Translations under genes and position numbers: made by a program | Assembly (NCBI RefSeq): GCF_947499295.1 | Contig: NZ_CANMNP010000015.1 | Coordinates: 124,001-188,000, forward strand | Reading direction: 5' to 3' | Length of the DNA stretch: 64,000 nt | Source of the DNA: an uncultured Roseibium sp. | GTDB lineage: Bacteria > Pseudomonadota > Alphaproteobacteria > Rhizobiales > Stappiaceae | Notes under the pieces: generated by a model | Database searches by the model: none | What the model was told of the DNA's origin: nothing | Seen by the model: only the letters and a program-made list of their open reading frames with translations | In this document: positions 47,569-56,321 of the stretch, piece by piece | How the letters are laid out: the number at the start of each line of letters is the position of its first letter | How positions within the stretch are numbered: position 1 is the first letter of the stretch

Positions 47569-49566
47569 ATGCGAACAGACACATCAACAAACAGCAAGCA
47601 GGTTAGCGCCAAAGGCAAGGACTCAATTAAGAGCCGCGCCGGAACCTTTTTCGGCACATCCTTGAAAACCGGCCTTATGGCGTCGGTGCTTGCTACAGGT
47701 TTTGCCATTGCGCCTGTGGAACCGGCGACCGCCCAGAATTTCTTTCAGCGCATCTTCAATCCGGAGCATCAGCGACGCGAGCAGGAGCGGCTTCGTCAGG
47801 AAGAGCTCCGAAAGAAGGTGTCGAAAGTTCGGGTCTCTGCTCCTCGCTATTTGAACTACCGGCCCGATGACTGGAAACAGCTGCCGCTCGGTGAATTGTC
47901 TGAAAAGAAAACCGCAGAGGTTCGGCCAGCGACCCAGAGTGTCGAGGCCGGCGACGCAGCAACTCTGGACGCTGAACCAGCCTCTGTTGCCCCTGTTGTA
48001 CTCACTGCCTTTGACGAAGCGCGCCCCGCCTTGAAAGACATGACCCTGATGGGGCTTCCAGAGGTTGGGCAAGCGCTTGTTGCCTTCTATCGTGAGCACC
48101 CTAATTTTGTCTGGACTGAGGACGGACAACCGACTGCCAAGGCGAAGCAACTTCGCGATGCACTCGAAAAAGCCGGTGACTTTGCCCTCAATCCGGCAGA
48201 CTATTTTGTGCCGCTTCCGGCAGCATCAGGCGCGGAAGAGGTTGAGCAGGACGCCGCGACAATGCGGTTTGAGATGGCGCTCAGCGCTGCCGCGCTGACA
48301 TATGTTCTGGATGCCAGGCGTGGCCGCATCGACCCTAACCGAATTTCCCAATACCACGATCTGCCTCGCCATGAAGTTGATCTGGTTGCTGCGCTCGAAG
48401 AATTGAAATCTGCAGCGAACGTCGCAGAGAGCCTTCAATCAAACCAGCCGCAGAATGTACATTTCAAAGAGTTGACGGCTGAACTTGCACGTTTGAAGGC
48501 TGAAGACGAAGCAACCGATCAAATCGTGATTGCACCTGGAACATTCCTCAAGGCAGGAAAATCCAGTCCGGAAATGAAAAACATCGTTGCTGCGATCCAG
48601 AAGAACGGATCGGAGGAACTGAAGACTGTCCACTCAGAAACACTCGAGACGTATGAAGGTGACGACCTTTATTCTCCTGAACTTGTCGCGTTGGTCAAAG
48701 CCTTTCAAAAGGAAAACAAGCTGACGCCTGACGGTATCGTCGGCAAGAACTCCATCAATGCTATGGTCGGTGAGACCAATGCGGCCAAGATTGCCAAGGT
48801 TGAACTGGCAATGGAACGCAGCCGTTGGATGCCGGAAGAGCTTGGTGAGCGGAAGGTCTTCATCAACCAGCCTGCATTTACCGCAACCTACACAGCCCCC
48901 GGGGAAGATCCCTTGTCGATGCGGGTCGTGGTTGGCAAGAAGTCAAACCAGACCAATTTCTTCTACGACAAGATTGAGATCGTGGAATACAACCCTTACT
49001 GGGGCGTGCCGTATTCAATCATCGTCAACGAAATGCTGCCGAAACTGGCAAAAGATCCAAGTTATCTGGATCGCTCAGGATACGAAGTAACCACGGCCGG
49101 AGGACGGAAAGTATCGTCTTCGTCCGTAAACTGGTATGCCGTTGCTTCAAAACAGCAAACGATCAATGTTCGACAGTATCCCGGTCGGTCGAATGCGCTT
49201 GGTGAGGTGAAGATACTCTTCCCGAACAAGCACCATATTTACATGCACGACACGCCATCCAAGAGCCTCTTTAACAAGGACGTACGGGCATTCAGTCATG
49301 GCTGTATTCGCCTTCATGACCCGAAAGCCATGGCGGCTGCGGTGCTGGGAAAATCGAAGGATTATGTCAGCTCACGTATTTCAGCCGGACAGAATGAACA
49401 GGAGAAAGTGACCGGGGACCTGCCTGTTTACGTTTCCTATTTTACGGCCTGGCCGGAACTTGATGGAACAGTCGCCTATTACTCCGATATCTATGACCGT
49501 GACCGGCATCTCTTGAAGGCACTTGAGAAAACGGAAACGGTGCGGGCGAAAGCGCGCGCGTCTTAA
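47569..49566 (+). CDS. L,D-transpeptidase (YcbB-like)
   Basis: A 665-aa exported peptidoglycan enzyme forming 3-3 crosslinks. An N-terminal signal/anchor (GLMASVLATGFAIAPVEPATAQNF) precedes a long charged stretch (NPEHQRREQERLRQEELRKKVSKV), a scaffold domain, a PG_binding_1 domain (ELVALVKAFQKENKLTPDGIVGKNSINAM), and the YkuD catalytic domain with KHHIYMHDTPSK...FSHGCIRLHDP holding the active Cys. The ATG at 47569 fits the signal better than the GTG at 47521. Acts in the periplasm; the size fits the YcbB/LdtD class. Confidence 0.88.
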   Translation: MRTDTSTNSKQVSAKGKDSIKSRAGTFFGTSLKTGLMASVLATGFAIAPVEPATAQNFFQRIFNPEHQRREQERLRQEELRKKVSKVRVSAPRYLNYRPDDWKQLPLGELSEKKTAEVRPATQSVEAGDAATLDAEPASVAPVVLTAFDEARPALKDMTLMGLPEVGQALVAFYREHPNFVWTEDGQPTAKAKQLRDALEKAGDFALNPADYFVPLPAASGAEEVEQDAATMRFEMALSAAALTYVLDARRGRIDPNRISQYHDLPRHEVDLVAALEELKSAANVAESLQSNQPQNVHFKELTAELARLKAEDEATDQIVIAPGTFLKAGKSSPEMKNIVAAIQKNGSEELKTVHSETLETYEGDDLYSPELVALVKAFQKENKLTPDGIVGKNSINAMVGETNAAKIAKVELAMERSRWMPEELGERKVFINQPAFTATYTAPGEDPLSMRVVVGKKSNQTNFFYDKIEIVEYNPYWGVPYSIIVNEMLPKLAKDPSYLDRSGYEVTTAGGRKVSSSSVNWYAVASKQQTINVRQYPGRSNALGEVKILFPNKHHIYMHDTPSKSLFNKDVRAFSHGCIRLHDPKAMAAAVLGKSKDYVSSRISAGQNEQEKVTGDLPVYVSYFTAWPELDGTVAYYSDIYDRDRHLLKALEKTETVRAKARAS

Positions 49567-49586
49567 GCGCTGCGACGTCATGAAAC

Positions 49587-49621
49587 AAAGGCCGCCGGAT
49601 CGATGCCCGGCGGCCTTTTTA
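49587..49621. terminator. Rho-independent terminator
   Basis: AAAGGCCGCCGG (49587-49598) pairs perfectly with CCGGCGGCCTTT (49607-49618), then T-run. It separates the convergent L,D-transpeptidase and znuA genes; A-rich left arm lets it act on both strands. Confidence 0.9.
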
Positions 49622-49648
49622 CATAGAATGGAAAATTTATTGCTGGCG

Positions 49649-50890
49649 TCAGGACTGACTTTTCAGACAATCCGACAAGGAATTTGCCAGATTTTGCAGA
49701 AGGCTCGGGTAAAGGTCCGGACCGTTTTTGAGATCGGTGCCGAGCGGGTCAAGCGTGCCCTTTTGCGCGCTGCTGCCTTCTATGACGACATTGACGAGTT
49801 TGGCATCGAATTGCGGTTCTTGAAAAACGCAAGTCACTTCAAGATCACGAATACGCCCCTGGATATCTGAGACGCGGTCTGCGCTGGACAGCGCTTCCGG
49901 CGAGAGCGTGATCGACCCACTTGCTTCGATATCGAAGTGATGTTCGAAATGATGATAGGCATCGTGGAACACGACGAACTTCTTGCCTTCAACCGGGTGA
50001 AGTTGTTCCTCGATTTTGCCTTCAAGTGCTTCGATCTTCGCTTGGAAAGCACTCGCATTCTCTCGATATTTTTCCGCGTTTGACGGATCTACCTCAGCGA
50101 GCTTTTCAGCCATTGCGCCGGCAATTGCGATGCCGTTGTCTGGATTCAGCCAGATATGCGGGTCTCCAGCGTGGTCTGAATGGTCATGCCCTGCATGTTC
50201 TTCGTGCTTGTCATGATCATGTTCCGCATGACTTTCATCGTGGTCATGCTCTTCTTCCGCGTGAGCATGTTCCTCATGATCGCCATGTTTCTCCTTGTCA
50301 TGATCGTCATGGGCATGTTCGTCGTGGCTTTCGCCGTGCTCGTGCTCATCTTCGGCATGCGCATGTTCTTCATGCTTGTCGTGATCATGGTCATCATGAG
50401 CATGTTCGTCATGATGGTCTTCGTCTTCATGCTCCTCATGGGAAGCTTCTTCAGCTCCATGGTCATGATCATGTGAATCGAAGTCCTTGCCTTCCCGAAT
50501 GCCAAGGTGACTTACACCCTTAACATCCATGAAACTGAGCACTTCGGCATCACTTGTCATCGAACTGATGGGTTTTTCCAAAGACGGTGTCAGTTGCGGG
50601 CCAACCCAGAAGACAACATCTGCGCCTTCCAATAGGGATGCCTGAGATGGCTTCAGTGCAAAGCCGTGTGGTGAGGCTGCCCCATCGATCAGAATGTGCG
50701 GTGTTCCAACACCGTCCATAACGGCGGCCGCGATAGAGTGGATCGGCTTGATGGTGGTGACGACGTTCGGGCCATCAGCAAATGCAGCCGAGCTAAGCAA
50801 CGCACTTGCAGCAACGCTCGCAAGCGCGGTCACAACGAATGTCTTGCGGCCTCGAGTGGTTGCACCTTTGGTATCGGATTTGTCAATCAT
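49649..50890 (-). CDS. znuA: ZnuA-like zinc ABC transporter substrate-binding protein
   Basis: A 413-aa periplasmic zinc-binding protein, longer than the usual ~310 aa because of a His/Asp/Glu-rich loop at residues ~140-240. Signal peptide about 17-38. ZnuA landmarks are VVTTIKPIHSIAAAVMDGVGTPHILIDGAASPHGFALKPSQ, GDPHIWLNPDN, FVVFHDAYHHFEHHF, and FQEPQFDAKLV. The His-rich loop is made of near repeats with HDEHAHDDHD...KHEEHAHAE. Two Zur-like palindromes lie just upstream. No znuB/znuC are in the window on either side. Confidence 0.92.
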   Translation of the reverse strand: MIDKSDTKGATTRGRKTFVVTALASVAASALLSSAAFADGPNVVTTIKPIHSIAAAVMDGVGTPHILIDGAASPHGFALKPSQASLLEGADVVFWVGPQLTPSLEKPISSMTSDAEVLSFMDVKGVSHLGIREGKDFDSHDHDHGAEEASHEEHEDEDHHDEHAHDDHDHDKHEEHAHAEDEHEHGESHDEHAHDDHDKEKHGDHEEHAHAEEEHDHDESHAEHDHDKHEEHAGHDHSDHAGDPHIWLNPDNGIAIAGAMAEKLAEVDPSNAEKYRENASAFQAKIEALEGKIEEQLHPVEGKKFVVFHDAYHHFEHHFDIEASGSITLSPEALSSADRVSDIQGRIRDLEVTCVFQEPQFDAKLVNVVIEGSSAQKGTLDPLGTDLKNGPDLYPSLLQNLANSLSDCLKSQS

Positions 50891-50911
50891 GCGGGGAGTA
50901 CTCGATTTGAT

Positions 50912-50939
50912 GTAACACTATAACGCGTAACTTTATAAC
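50912..50939. promoter_or_regulatory. Tandem Zur-box-like palindromes upstream of znuA
   Basis: GTAACACTATAAC (50912-50924) and GTAACTTTATAAC (50927-50939) are spaced 15 bp apart, 22 bp upstream of znuA. Each resembles the Zur box core GTTATANTATAAC, so zinc-dependent repression is likely. Confidence 0.7.
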
Positions 50940-51059
50940 GTTTGTGTATTGGCTTCGCAAGTGATCTAGATCCGATAGTCTCTAAAGACAGTTCGAGTAG
51001 ACTTGGATTGAATTCGTCTGGCGGTTAAGGTCGAAAAAAACAATCGGATCAAATGTTTC

Positions 51060-51920
51060 ATGCAGGAAAGTTCCGCATTCCGAGCCGAGAGGTTCCTGAA
51101 ATCCTATCCACCGAAAGCTGCCCAATTGATCGTCACTATTTATGGCGACATCGTCGAACCTCGTGGTGGCGTATTGTGGATGGGCAACCTGATCAGCTTG
51201 TGCAGTGGTTTTGGCGTCAATGAATCCTTGGTCCGCACAGCCGTTTCACGTCTCGTATCAAAAGGTCAGCTGAGCGGTGAACGCGATGGGCGTCGCAGCT
51301 TTTATGCTCTGACGGAAGAGGCGCGAAATGAATATCATCTGGCAGCTGATCTGTTTTTTGGGCCAAGTGACAGTGATTGCGACTGGATCATATCCGTGAG
51401 TTCTGTTCCTGCCCAACAGGACAAGCTTCTGCGAGCGGGTTTTGTGAATTTGGGAGGAAATGTTTTCATCGCGGCAGACCGACATGACCGCCCGCTCAAC
51501 GACGTCTCGTTCCGCTCCTCGGCAGAAGATCCGAACAGCAAGTCATTTCGAACACTGCTGAGATCTTCCTTCAAGCTTAATGAATTGAGCGACGAGTACA
51601 TGGAATTCACGAAGCGGTATCAACCGATGGATGCTGTGTTGGAGAAAACGCTTTCCGACCAGGAAGCGTTGTTGTGTCGGCTTGCTCTTGTCCATGACTA
51701 CCGTGCCATACGCTTTCGAGACCCCAGACTGCCGCCTGGAGCACTCCCCGATGACTGGCCGGGACATGAAGCTCACAGGCTCTTTGCGGTCCTCTATACG
51801 GGTCTATCTGAAGCTGCGGACAATTTCATTGGGCAGCACCTGATGAACCAGGCCGGTCTGTTGGGCGCCACTCCTGCACCCATCAAATCAAGGCTAGAAA
51901 CGATCTCCAAGAGAATTTGA
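51060..51920 (+). CDS. paaX: PaaX-family transcriptional repressor of the phenylacetate pathway
   Basis: A 286-aa GntR-related repressor released by phenylacetyl-CoA. N-terminal domain with SAKAAQLIVTIYGDIVEPRGG-type start and a winged HTH (VNESLVRTAVSRLVSKGQLSGERDGRRSFYALTEEARNEY), followed by the PaaX C-terminal region (VHDYRAIRFRDPRLPPGALPDDWPGHEAHRLF). It lies 126 bp upstream of paaA in the same direction, unlike E. coli where paaX is at the distal end. An inverted repeat in the gap is a candidate operator. Confidence 0.92.
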   Translation: MQESSAFRAERFLKSYPPKAAQLIVTIYGDIVEPRGGVLWMGNLISLCSGFGVNESLVRTAVSRLVSKGQLSGERDGRRSFYALTEEARNEYHLAADLFFGPSDSDCDWIISVSSVPAQQDKLLRAGFVNLGGNVFIAADRHDRPLNDVSFRSSAEDPNSKSFRTLLRSSFKLNELSDEYMEFTKRYQPMDAVLEKTLSDQEALLCRLALVHDYRAIRFRDPRLPPGALPDDWPGHEAHRLFAVLYTGLSEAADNFIGQHLMNQAGLLGATPAPIKSRLETISKRI

Positions 51921-51959
51921 CACCAAGAATTTAGCAGAAAACTGTTGCCTGATTTAAAA

Positions 51960-51999
51960 GCGTCACAAATTTTTAAAAAATGAACTTTTTCTGTGATGC
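51960..51999. promoter_or_regulatory. Candidate PaaX operator in the paaX-paaA gap
   Basis: GCGTCACA (51960-51967) and TGTGATGC (51992-51999) form an imperfect inverted repeat with a 24-base spacer, one mismatch, 48 bp upstream of the paaA start. Spacing and place suit a repressor site, but it does not visibly match the E. coli PaaX sequence. Confidence 0.4.
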
Positions 52000-52032
52000 A
52001 TTGTGCGCTATCCTGACGCATCTTCAACATGA

Positions 52033-52041
52033 CGGAAGGAG
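52033..52041 (+). promoter_or_regulatory. Strong ribosome-binding site fixing the paaA start
   Basis: GGAAGGAGG ends five bases before ATG at 52047, so paaA starts at 52047 ([13 protein letters not shown]), not at the ATG at 52029 which precedes the Shine-Dalgarno. Confidence 0.8.
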
Positions 52042-52046
52042 GCGTC

Positions 52047-53039
52047 ATGTATGCGCAGATGGTGAAAACCGACACGACGAAGGTCCGTGACTTATCGGAA
52101 ATGTCGGCACAAGAGCGAGCGTTTCAGGAACGCATCGATCGCGGTGAAAAGATTGAACCAACGGATTGGATGCCGGATGGTTATCGCAAGACCCTGATAC
52201 GTCAGATCGGTCAACATGCGCATTCCGAGATTGTTGGTCAGCTTCCCGAAGGCAATTGGATCACGCGTGCACCCACGTTGGAGCGCAAGGCGATCTTGCT
52301 TGCAAAGGTTCAGGATGAGGCTGGACACGGTCTTTATCTCTACTGCGCAGCTGAAACTCTCGGCGTCAGTAGAGATGAACTGATTGAACTCCTCCACGCC
52401 GGAAAGATGAAATACTCTTCTATTTTCAACTACCCGACGTTGACGTGGGCCGATATCGGGGCCGTCGGGTGGTTGGTGGACGGCGCAGCAATCATGAACC
52501 AGGTTCCGCTACAGCGCACCTCCTTCGGACCCTATTCACGCGCAATGATCCGTATTTGCAAAGAGGAAAGTTTTCATCAGCGGCAGGGCTACGACATCAT
52601 GATGAAGATGGCGGGCGGAAACGAGGCACAACGGCGCATGGCGCAGGATGCTCTGGACCGGTTTTGGTATCCCTCCTTGATGATGTTCGGTCCGTCGGAC
52701 AAAGAGTCCGTTCACTCTGCCCAGTCCATGGCCTGGAAAATCAAGATCAACACCAACGATGAGCTTCGGCAAAAGTTTGTCGATCAGACGGTCCCGCAGG
52801 CCCAGTATCTGGGCCTCACGGTTCCTGACGAGCACTTGAAGTGGAACGAGGACAAGGGCAGCTACGACTTTTCCGAACCTGACTGGAATGAGTTCTTTGA
52901 AGTGCTCAAAGGCAACGGGCCGTGTAACCGGGAGCGAATGGAAGCTCGGGTAAAGGCCTGGGAAGATGGCGAATGGGTCCGCGACGCATTGATGGCTCAC
53001 GCCGATAAGCGTGAAGCTTCAAGAACGGCCGCGGAGTGA
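52047..53039 (+). CDS. paaA: Phenylacetyl-CoA epoxidase catalytic subunit PaaA
   Basis: A 330-aa di-iron protein, the oxygenase subunit of the PaaABC(D)E complex that epoxidises phenylacetyl-CoA in the cytoplasm. Iron-ligand motifs ([33 protein letters not shown]) are present, and the N terminus ([29 protein letters not shown]) is typical. Length matches E. coli PaaA (~309) plus a short extension. First gene of the paaA-B-C-D-E-Z unit; a DUF3291 gene lies between it and paaB. Confidence 0.95.
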   Translation: MYAQMVKTDTTKVRDLSEMSAQERAFQERIDRGEKIEPTDWMPDGYRKTLIRQIGQHAHSEIVGQLPEGNWITRAPTLERKAILLAKVQDEAGHGLYLYCAAETLGVSRDELIELLHAGKMKYSSIFNYPTLTWADIGAVGWLVDGAAIMNQVPLQRTSFGPYSRAMIRICKEESFHQRQGYDIMMKMAGGNEAQRRMAQDALDRFWYPSLMMFGPSDKESVHSAQSMAWKIKINTNDELRQKFVDQTVPQAQYLGLTVPDEHLKWNEDKGSYDFSEPDWNEFFEVLKGNGPCNRERMEARVKAWEDGEWVRDALMAHADKREASRTAAE

Positions 53040-53044
53040 GCCGA

Positions 53045-53527
53045 ATGACTGATTTCAACATCGCGGAATTGAATGTTGCCAGGTTGAAACACGACATCAA
53101 CGACCCGCGCATTTCTGATTTCGTTCGAAACCTGAATCGGATCAATTTCGCTGCCGAACGCAGCGAAGGTTTCGTCTGGCGGCTCAAGGATGAGGCGGGC
53201 TCGTCTGTTGCGATGTCCGCAGAAGATGACCCGATGGTTATTCCGAACCTATCCGTTTGGACTGACGTAAAGTCATTGGAAAATTTTGTCTTCAAGACGG
53301 TTCACAAACGGTTTTACGAAAGACGCGCTGAGTGGTTCAGTGTGATGGAAAAAATGCACTTTGTTATGTGGATGGTGCCAGAAGGACATCATCCGTCGCT
53401 CGAAGAAGCCTGGGATCGGCTGAACCACCTCAACTCGCATGGCGCTTCCGATCACGCGTTCGGTTGGGAACATGTTGACGGTGCCAATCTTTGGCGAACC
53501 GCAAGGTGCACATCGCCCGCGGCCTGA
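53045..53527 (+). CDS. DUF3291-family protein inserted in the paa operon
   Basis: A 160-aa protein of the DUF3291 family, ferredoxin-like alpha/beta proteins of unknown role. Family landmarks are FNIAELNVARLKHDINDPRISDFVRNLNRINFAAERSEGFVWRL, IPNLSVWTDVKSLENFVFKTVHKRFYERRAEWF, and VMWMVPEGHHPSLEEAWDRL. The ATG at 53045 has GGAGTGAG just before it; GTG at 53036 would overlap the paaA stop. It lies 5 bp after paaA and 24 bp before paaB, so it is fully within the operon. A role in pathway fitness or monooxygenase damage is possible but unproved. Confidence 0.88.
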   Translation: MTDFNIAELNVARLKHDINDPRISDFVRNLNRINFAAERSEGFVWRLKDEAGSSVAMSAEDDPMVIPNLSVWTDVKSLENFVFKTVHKRFYERRAEWFSVMEKMHFVMWMVPEGHHPSLEEAWDRLNHLNSHGASDHAFGWEHVDGANLWRTARCTSPAA

Positions 53528-53551
53528 GTGAAGTTCCAAGGAGACGTAAGC

Positions 53552-53836
53552 ATGAAAAAGGAATGGCCGCTCTGGGAAGTGTTCATTCGAGGACAGCATG
53601 GCCTCAATCACCGCCATGTCGGTTCGCTCCACGCGCCAGATGCTGAAATGGCGATAAAAAATGCGCGCGACGTTTATACGCGGCGCAAGGAAGGTGTCAG
53701 TATCTGGGTCGTTCCTTCCGCTCAAATCACAGCCTCAGATCCAGGTTCCAAAGATGCCTTGTTCGAACCGTCCGTCGACAAGATTTACAGGCACCCGAGC
53801 TTTTATAACATTCCTGATGACGTCGGAAAAATGTGA
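53552..53836 (+). CDS. paaB: Phenylacetyl-CoA epoxidase subunit PaaB
   Basis: A 94-aa structural subunit. KKEWPLWEVFIRGQHGLNHRHVGSLHAPDAEMAIKNARDVYTRRKEGVSIWVVPSAQI is the family block. AAGGAG precedes ATG at 53552; the eight-codon upstream frame is ignored. The stop overlaps the paaC start by one base. Confidence 0.95.
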   Translation: MKKEWPLWEVFIRGQHGLNHRHVGSLHAPDAEMAIKNARDVYTRRKEGVSIWVVPSAQITASDPGSKDALFEPSVDKIYRHPSFYNIPDDVGKM

Positions 53837-54612
53837 TGACTGAGCCCGGCGATAAAATCGCGAACGATGTATTTTTCGACTGGCTTTTGAGGCGCGGTGA
53901 CACGGCGCTTGTGCTAGGTCACAGGGTATCGGAATGGTGTGGCCATTCTCCGGTGCTGGAAGAAGATATCGCACTCGCGAATATCGCGCTCGATTTAATC
54001 GGGCAGGCAAGGCTCTGGCTATCTTTGGCGGGAGAGGTTGAAGGCAAGGGCCGCGGCGAAAACGAACTTGCCTATTTGCGAGATGCCTGGGACTTCCGAA
54101 ATCTGTTGTTGGCCGAACAGCCAAATGGCGACTTCGGCCAAACTATGATGCGCCAATTCCTCATCGACGCTTATCAGTCGCAATTGCTGAAAGCTCTTGC
54201 AACGTCCGCAGATAACCGGGTCGCTGAAATCGCGGTGAAAGCCGGCAAGGAGGTTGACTATCATCTCGACAGGTCCGCAGACCTGGTAATCAGACTTGGT
54301 GATGGTACCAGTGAGAGCAGGCAGCGGATGCAAGCGGCGCTGGAGAGCCTATGGCCTTATTCGGGCGAAATGTTCAAAGGTGACGCCGTCGACCAGGCCG
54401 TCGTTGCGGCGAAAATCGCACCTTCACCCGAAGGGCTCCGGACAGAATGGTTGTCGACCGTTGATGCCGTTTTCACTGAAGCGACATTATCAAAACCAGA
54501 AACGGATTTTGCTCACACCGGAGGTCTGACGGGTCGACACACAGAGCATCTTGGACACATTTTGGCAGACATGCAGTTTCTGCAAAGAGCCTATCCGGGT
54601 GCTACCTGGTAA
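53836..54612 (+). CDS. paaC: Phenylacetyl-CoA epoxidase subunit PaaC
   Basis: A 258-aa ferritin-like structural partner of PaaA; it has lost iron-binding motifs in the family. WLLRRGDTALVLGHRVSEWCGHSPVLEEDIALANIALDLIGQARLWL and GRHTEHLGHILADMQFLQRAYPGATW are hallmarks. ATG overlaps the paaB TGA (TGATG), so translation is coupled. GTG at 53833 is also in frame. Confidence 0.95.
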   Translation: MTEPGDKIANDVFFDWLLRRGDTALVLGHRVSEWCGHSPVLEEDIALANIALDLIGQARLWLSLAGEVEGKGRGENELAYLRDAWDFRNLLLAEQPNGDFGQTMMRQFLIDAYQSQLLKALATSADNRVAEIAVKAGKEVDYHLDRSADLVIRLGDGTSESRQRMQAALESLWPYSGEMFKGDAVDQAVVAAKIAPSPEGLRTEWLSTVDAVFTEATLSKPETDFAHTGGLTGRHTEHLGHILADMQFLQRAYPGATW

Positions 54613-54616
54613 GCCT

Positions 54617-55117
54617 ATGAAAGTTCCCACGCAAACAATTTGGAGCTGGCTGTCTGAAGTTCCGGACCCTGAAATCCCGGTCCTGTCCCTAACTGATCTC
54701 GGGGTTATTCGAGACATCCGATGGGAGGAGGGCATGTTGGTCGTTACCGTAACGCCGACATATACAGGGTGTCCCGCGACAGCCGTGATCAATCTCGATA
54801 TCGAAACCAAGTTACGGTCCAACGGTATTGAAAATCTGCGACTGGAACAGCGCATCAGTCCGGCCTGGACAACGGCCTGGCTTAGCCAGGAAGGACGTGA
54901 AAAACTCCGAAAATATGGCATTGCGCCGCCAGTGGAAGGCACATCGAAAACCGGACGGATCTCGAGACTTTCCAGCAATGAGGCGTTGGTTGTTGCATGT
55001 CCGCGCTGTGGTTCTGACAAAACAGAAAAAGTCAGCCAGTTCGGTTCCACACCTTGCAAAGCGGCTTACAGATGCCGGTCCTGCCTGGAACCCTTCGACT
55101 ATTTCAAATGCCACTAG
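54617..55117 (+). CDS. paaD: PaaD, DUF59 plus zinc-ribbon maturation factor
   Basis: A 166-aa protein that helps Fe-S or di-iron assembly of the epoxidase. DUF59 domain (SEVPDPEIPVLSLTDLGVIRDIRW, PTYTGCPATAVINLDI) is followed by a zinc-ribbon C terminus (CPRCGSDKTEKVSQFGSTPCKAAYRCRSC). The ATG at 54617 lies four bases after the paaC stop, in a weak Shine-Dalgarno context; the upstream frame is inside paaC. A DUF59 relative of the SufT at 1.6 kb. Confidence 0.93.
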   Translation: MKVPTQTIWSWLSEVPDPEIPVLSLTDLGVIRDIRWEEGMLVVTVTPTYTGCPATAVINLDIETKLRSNGIENLRLEQRISPAWTTAWLSQEGREKLRKYGIAPPVEGTSKTGRISRLSSNEALVVACPRCGSDKTEKVSQFGSTPCKAAYRCRSCLEPFDYFKCH

Positions 55118-55181
55118 ACCGATACGCCGCCTTTGCCGGTCAACCCGGCCCATATGCATCACAACTTCAGGGAGGAACTAG

Positions 55182-56255
55182 ATGTCGAGGTTTCACGCCC
55201 TCACGGTAACCGAAGTCGCACCAGAAACACGGGACGCGGTCGTTGTCACCCTGAGGCCTCAAACCGGGGATGAAGAGGTTTTCCAGTTTTCTCAAGGTCA
55301 ATACTTGACGTTCCGGCGAGACTTTAATGGTCACGAGGTGCGCCGTTGCTACTCGATATGTACCGGCACGGAAGATGGTAGTCTGAAGGTCGGCATCAAG
55401 CGTGTCGACGGCGGCGCTTTTTCGTGTTGGGCAAATGAAGATTTGAAACCCGGCGATACAATAGAAGCGATGCCACCCCGCGGCAGTTTCAATTCCGAGA
55501 TTAATCCCGGCGGATCGAAATTCTACTTCGGCTTTGCCGGCGGTTCCGGGATCACACCGATACTGTCGATTATGAAAACGGTCCTGGCCCGTGAACCAGA
55601 AGCGCAATTCACACTGGTTTACGCCAATCGTCAGGTTTCTTCGATCATGTTTCGGGAAGACCTCGAAGACTTGAAAAACCGCTATCTCGGCAGGCTTCAG
55701 ATCATTCACATTCTCAAGAATGACGGTCAGGATACCGAGTTGTTCTCGGGTCGCATCGACAAGGAAAAGCTCGAAGACTTGTTCCAGAACATGGTTGATC
55801 CTCAGGATATCGACCAGGTGTTCCTGTGCGGTCCCCATGGAATGATGGAAACAGTAAATGATGCCTTGAAAAGTCACGGTGTTGCAGACAGACGGATCAA
55901 GCAGGAACTCTTCAAATCCGATCAACCCGGACGCTTGCCTGCCAAACAAAGACCCGCGCTTACCGGAAACAAGGCCAAAGAGGCGGATCTGAAGCTGACG
56001 CTGGATGGCACCACCCGTATCCTTCACATGGAGCCCGGGGAAACCATTTTGGAAGCTGCCCATAGAAACAGCATTGACGCTCCTTATTCATGTTGCGCAG
56101 GCGTCTGTTCTACTTGCCGCGGAAAGCTTCTGGAGGGCGAGGTCGAGATGGCAGCCAACCATGCTCTTGAGGACGACGAAATCCGGGACGGATACGTTTT
56201 GACCTGTCAATCCAGACCTTTGTCAAAACGTTTGGTGCTCACATACGACGCCTGA
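55182..56255 (+). CDS. paaE: Phenylacetyl-CoA epoxidase reductase PaaE
   Basis: A 357-aa reductase passing electrons from NADPH through FAD and a [2Fe-2S] cluster to PaaA. FAD/NAD domains (RRCYSICTGTEDGSLKVGIKRVDGGAFS; FGFAGGSGITPILSIMKTVL; FLCGPHGMMETV) precede a plant-type ferredoxin end (APYSCCAGVCSTCRGKLLEGEVEMAANHALEDDEIRDGYVLTCQSRP). Preceded by GGGAGGAAC. The symbol paaK is used for this gene in Pseudomonas; paaE here follows E. coli usage. Confidence 0.95.
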   Translation: MSRFHALTVTEVAPETRDAVVVTLRPQTGDEEVFQFSQGQYLTFRRDFNGHEVRRCYSICTGTEDGSLKVGIKRVDGGAFSCWANEDLKPGDTIEAMPPRGSFNSEINPGGSKFYFGFAGGSGITPILSIMKTVLAREPEAQFTLVYANRQVSSIMFREDLEDLKNRYLGRLQIIHILKNDGQDTELFSGRIDKEKLEDLFQNMVDPQDIDQVFLCGPHGMMETVNDALKSHGVADRRIKQELFKSDQPGRLPAKQRPALTGNKAKEADLKLTLDGTTRILHMEPGETILEAAHRNSIDAPYSCCAGVCSTCRGKLLEGEVEMAANHALEDDEIRDGYVLTCQSRPLSKRLVLTYDA

Positions 56256-56321
56256 TCCGCGGCTAATGTCGGCAAGACGGCCGTGATGCGGCACAACCTT
56301 CAAAGAACTGGAAGAAATTTC

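Noticed and set aside
50180..50476. Met/Val/Phe-rich frame on the plus strand (and a Met/Thr-rich one at 50146-50505 minus)
   Set aside because: Mirror artefacts of the His/Asp/Glu codon repeats of znuA (CAT, GAC, GAG read in other frames give ATG, GTC, CTC).
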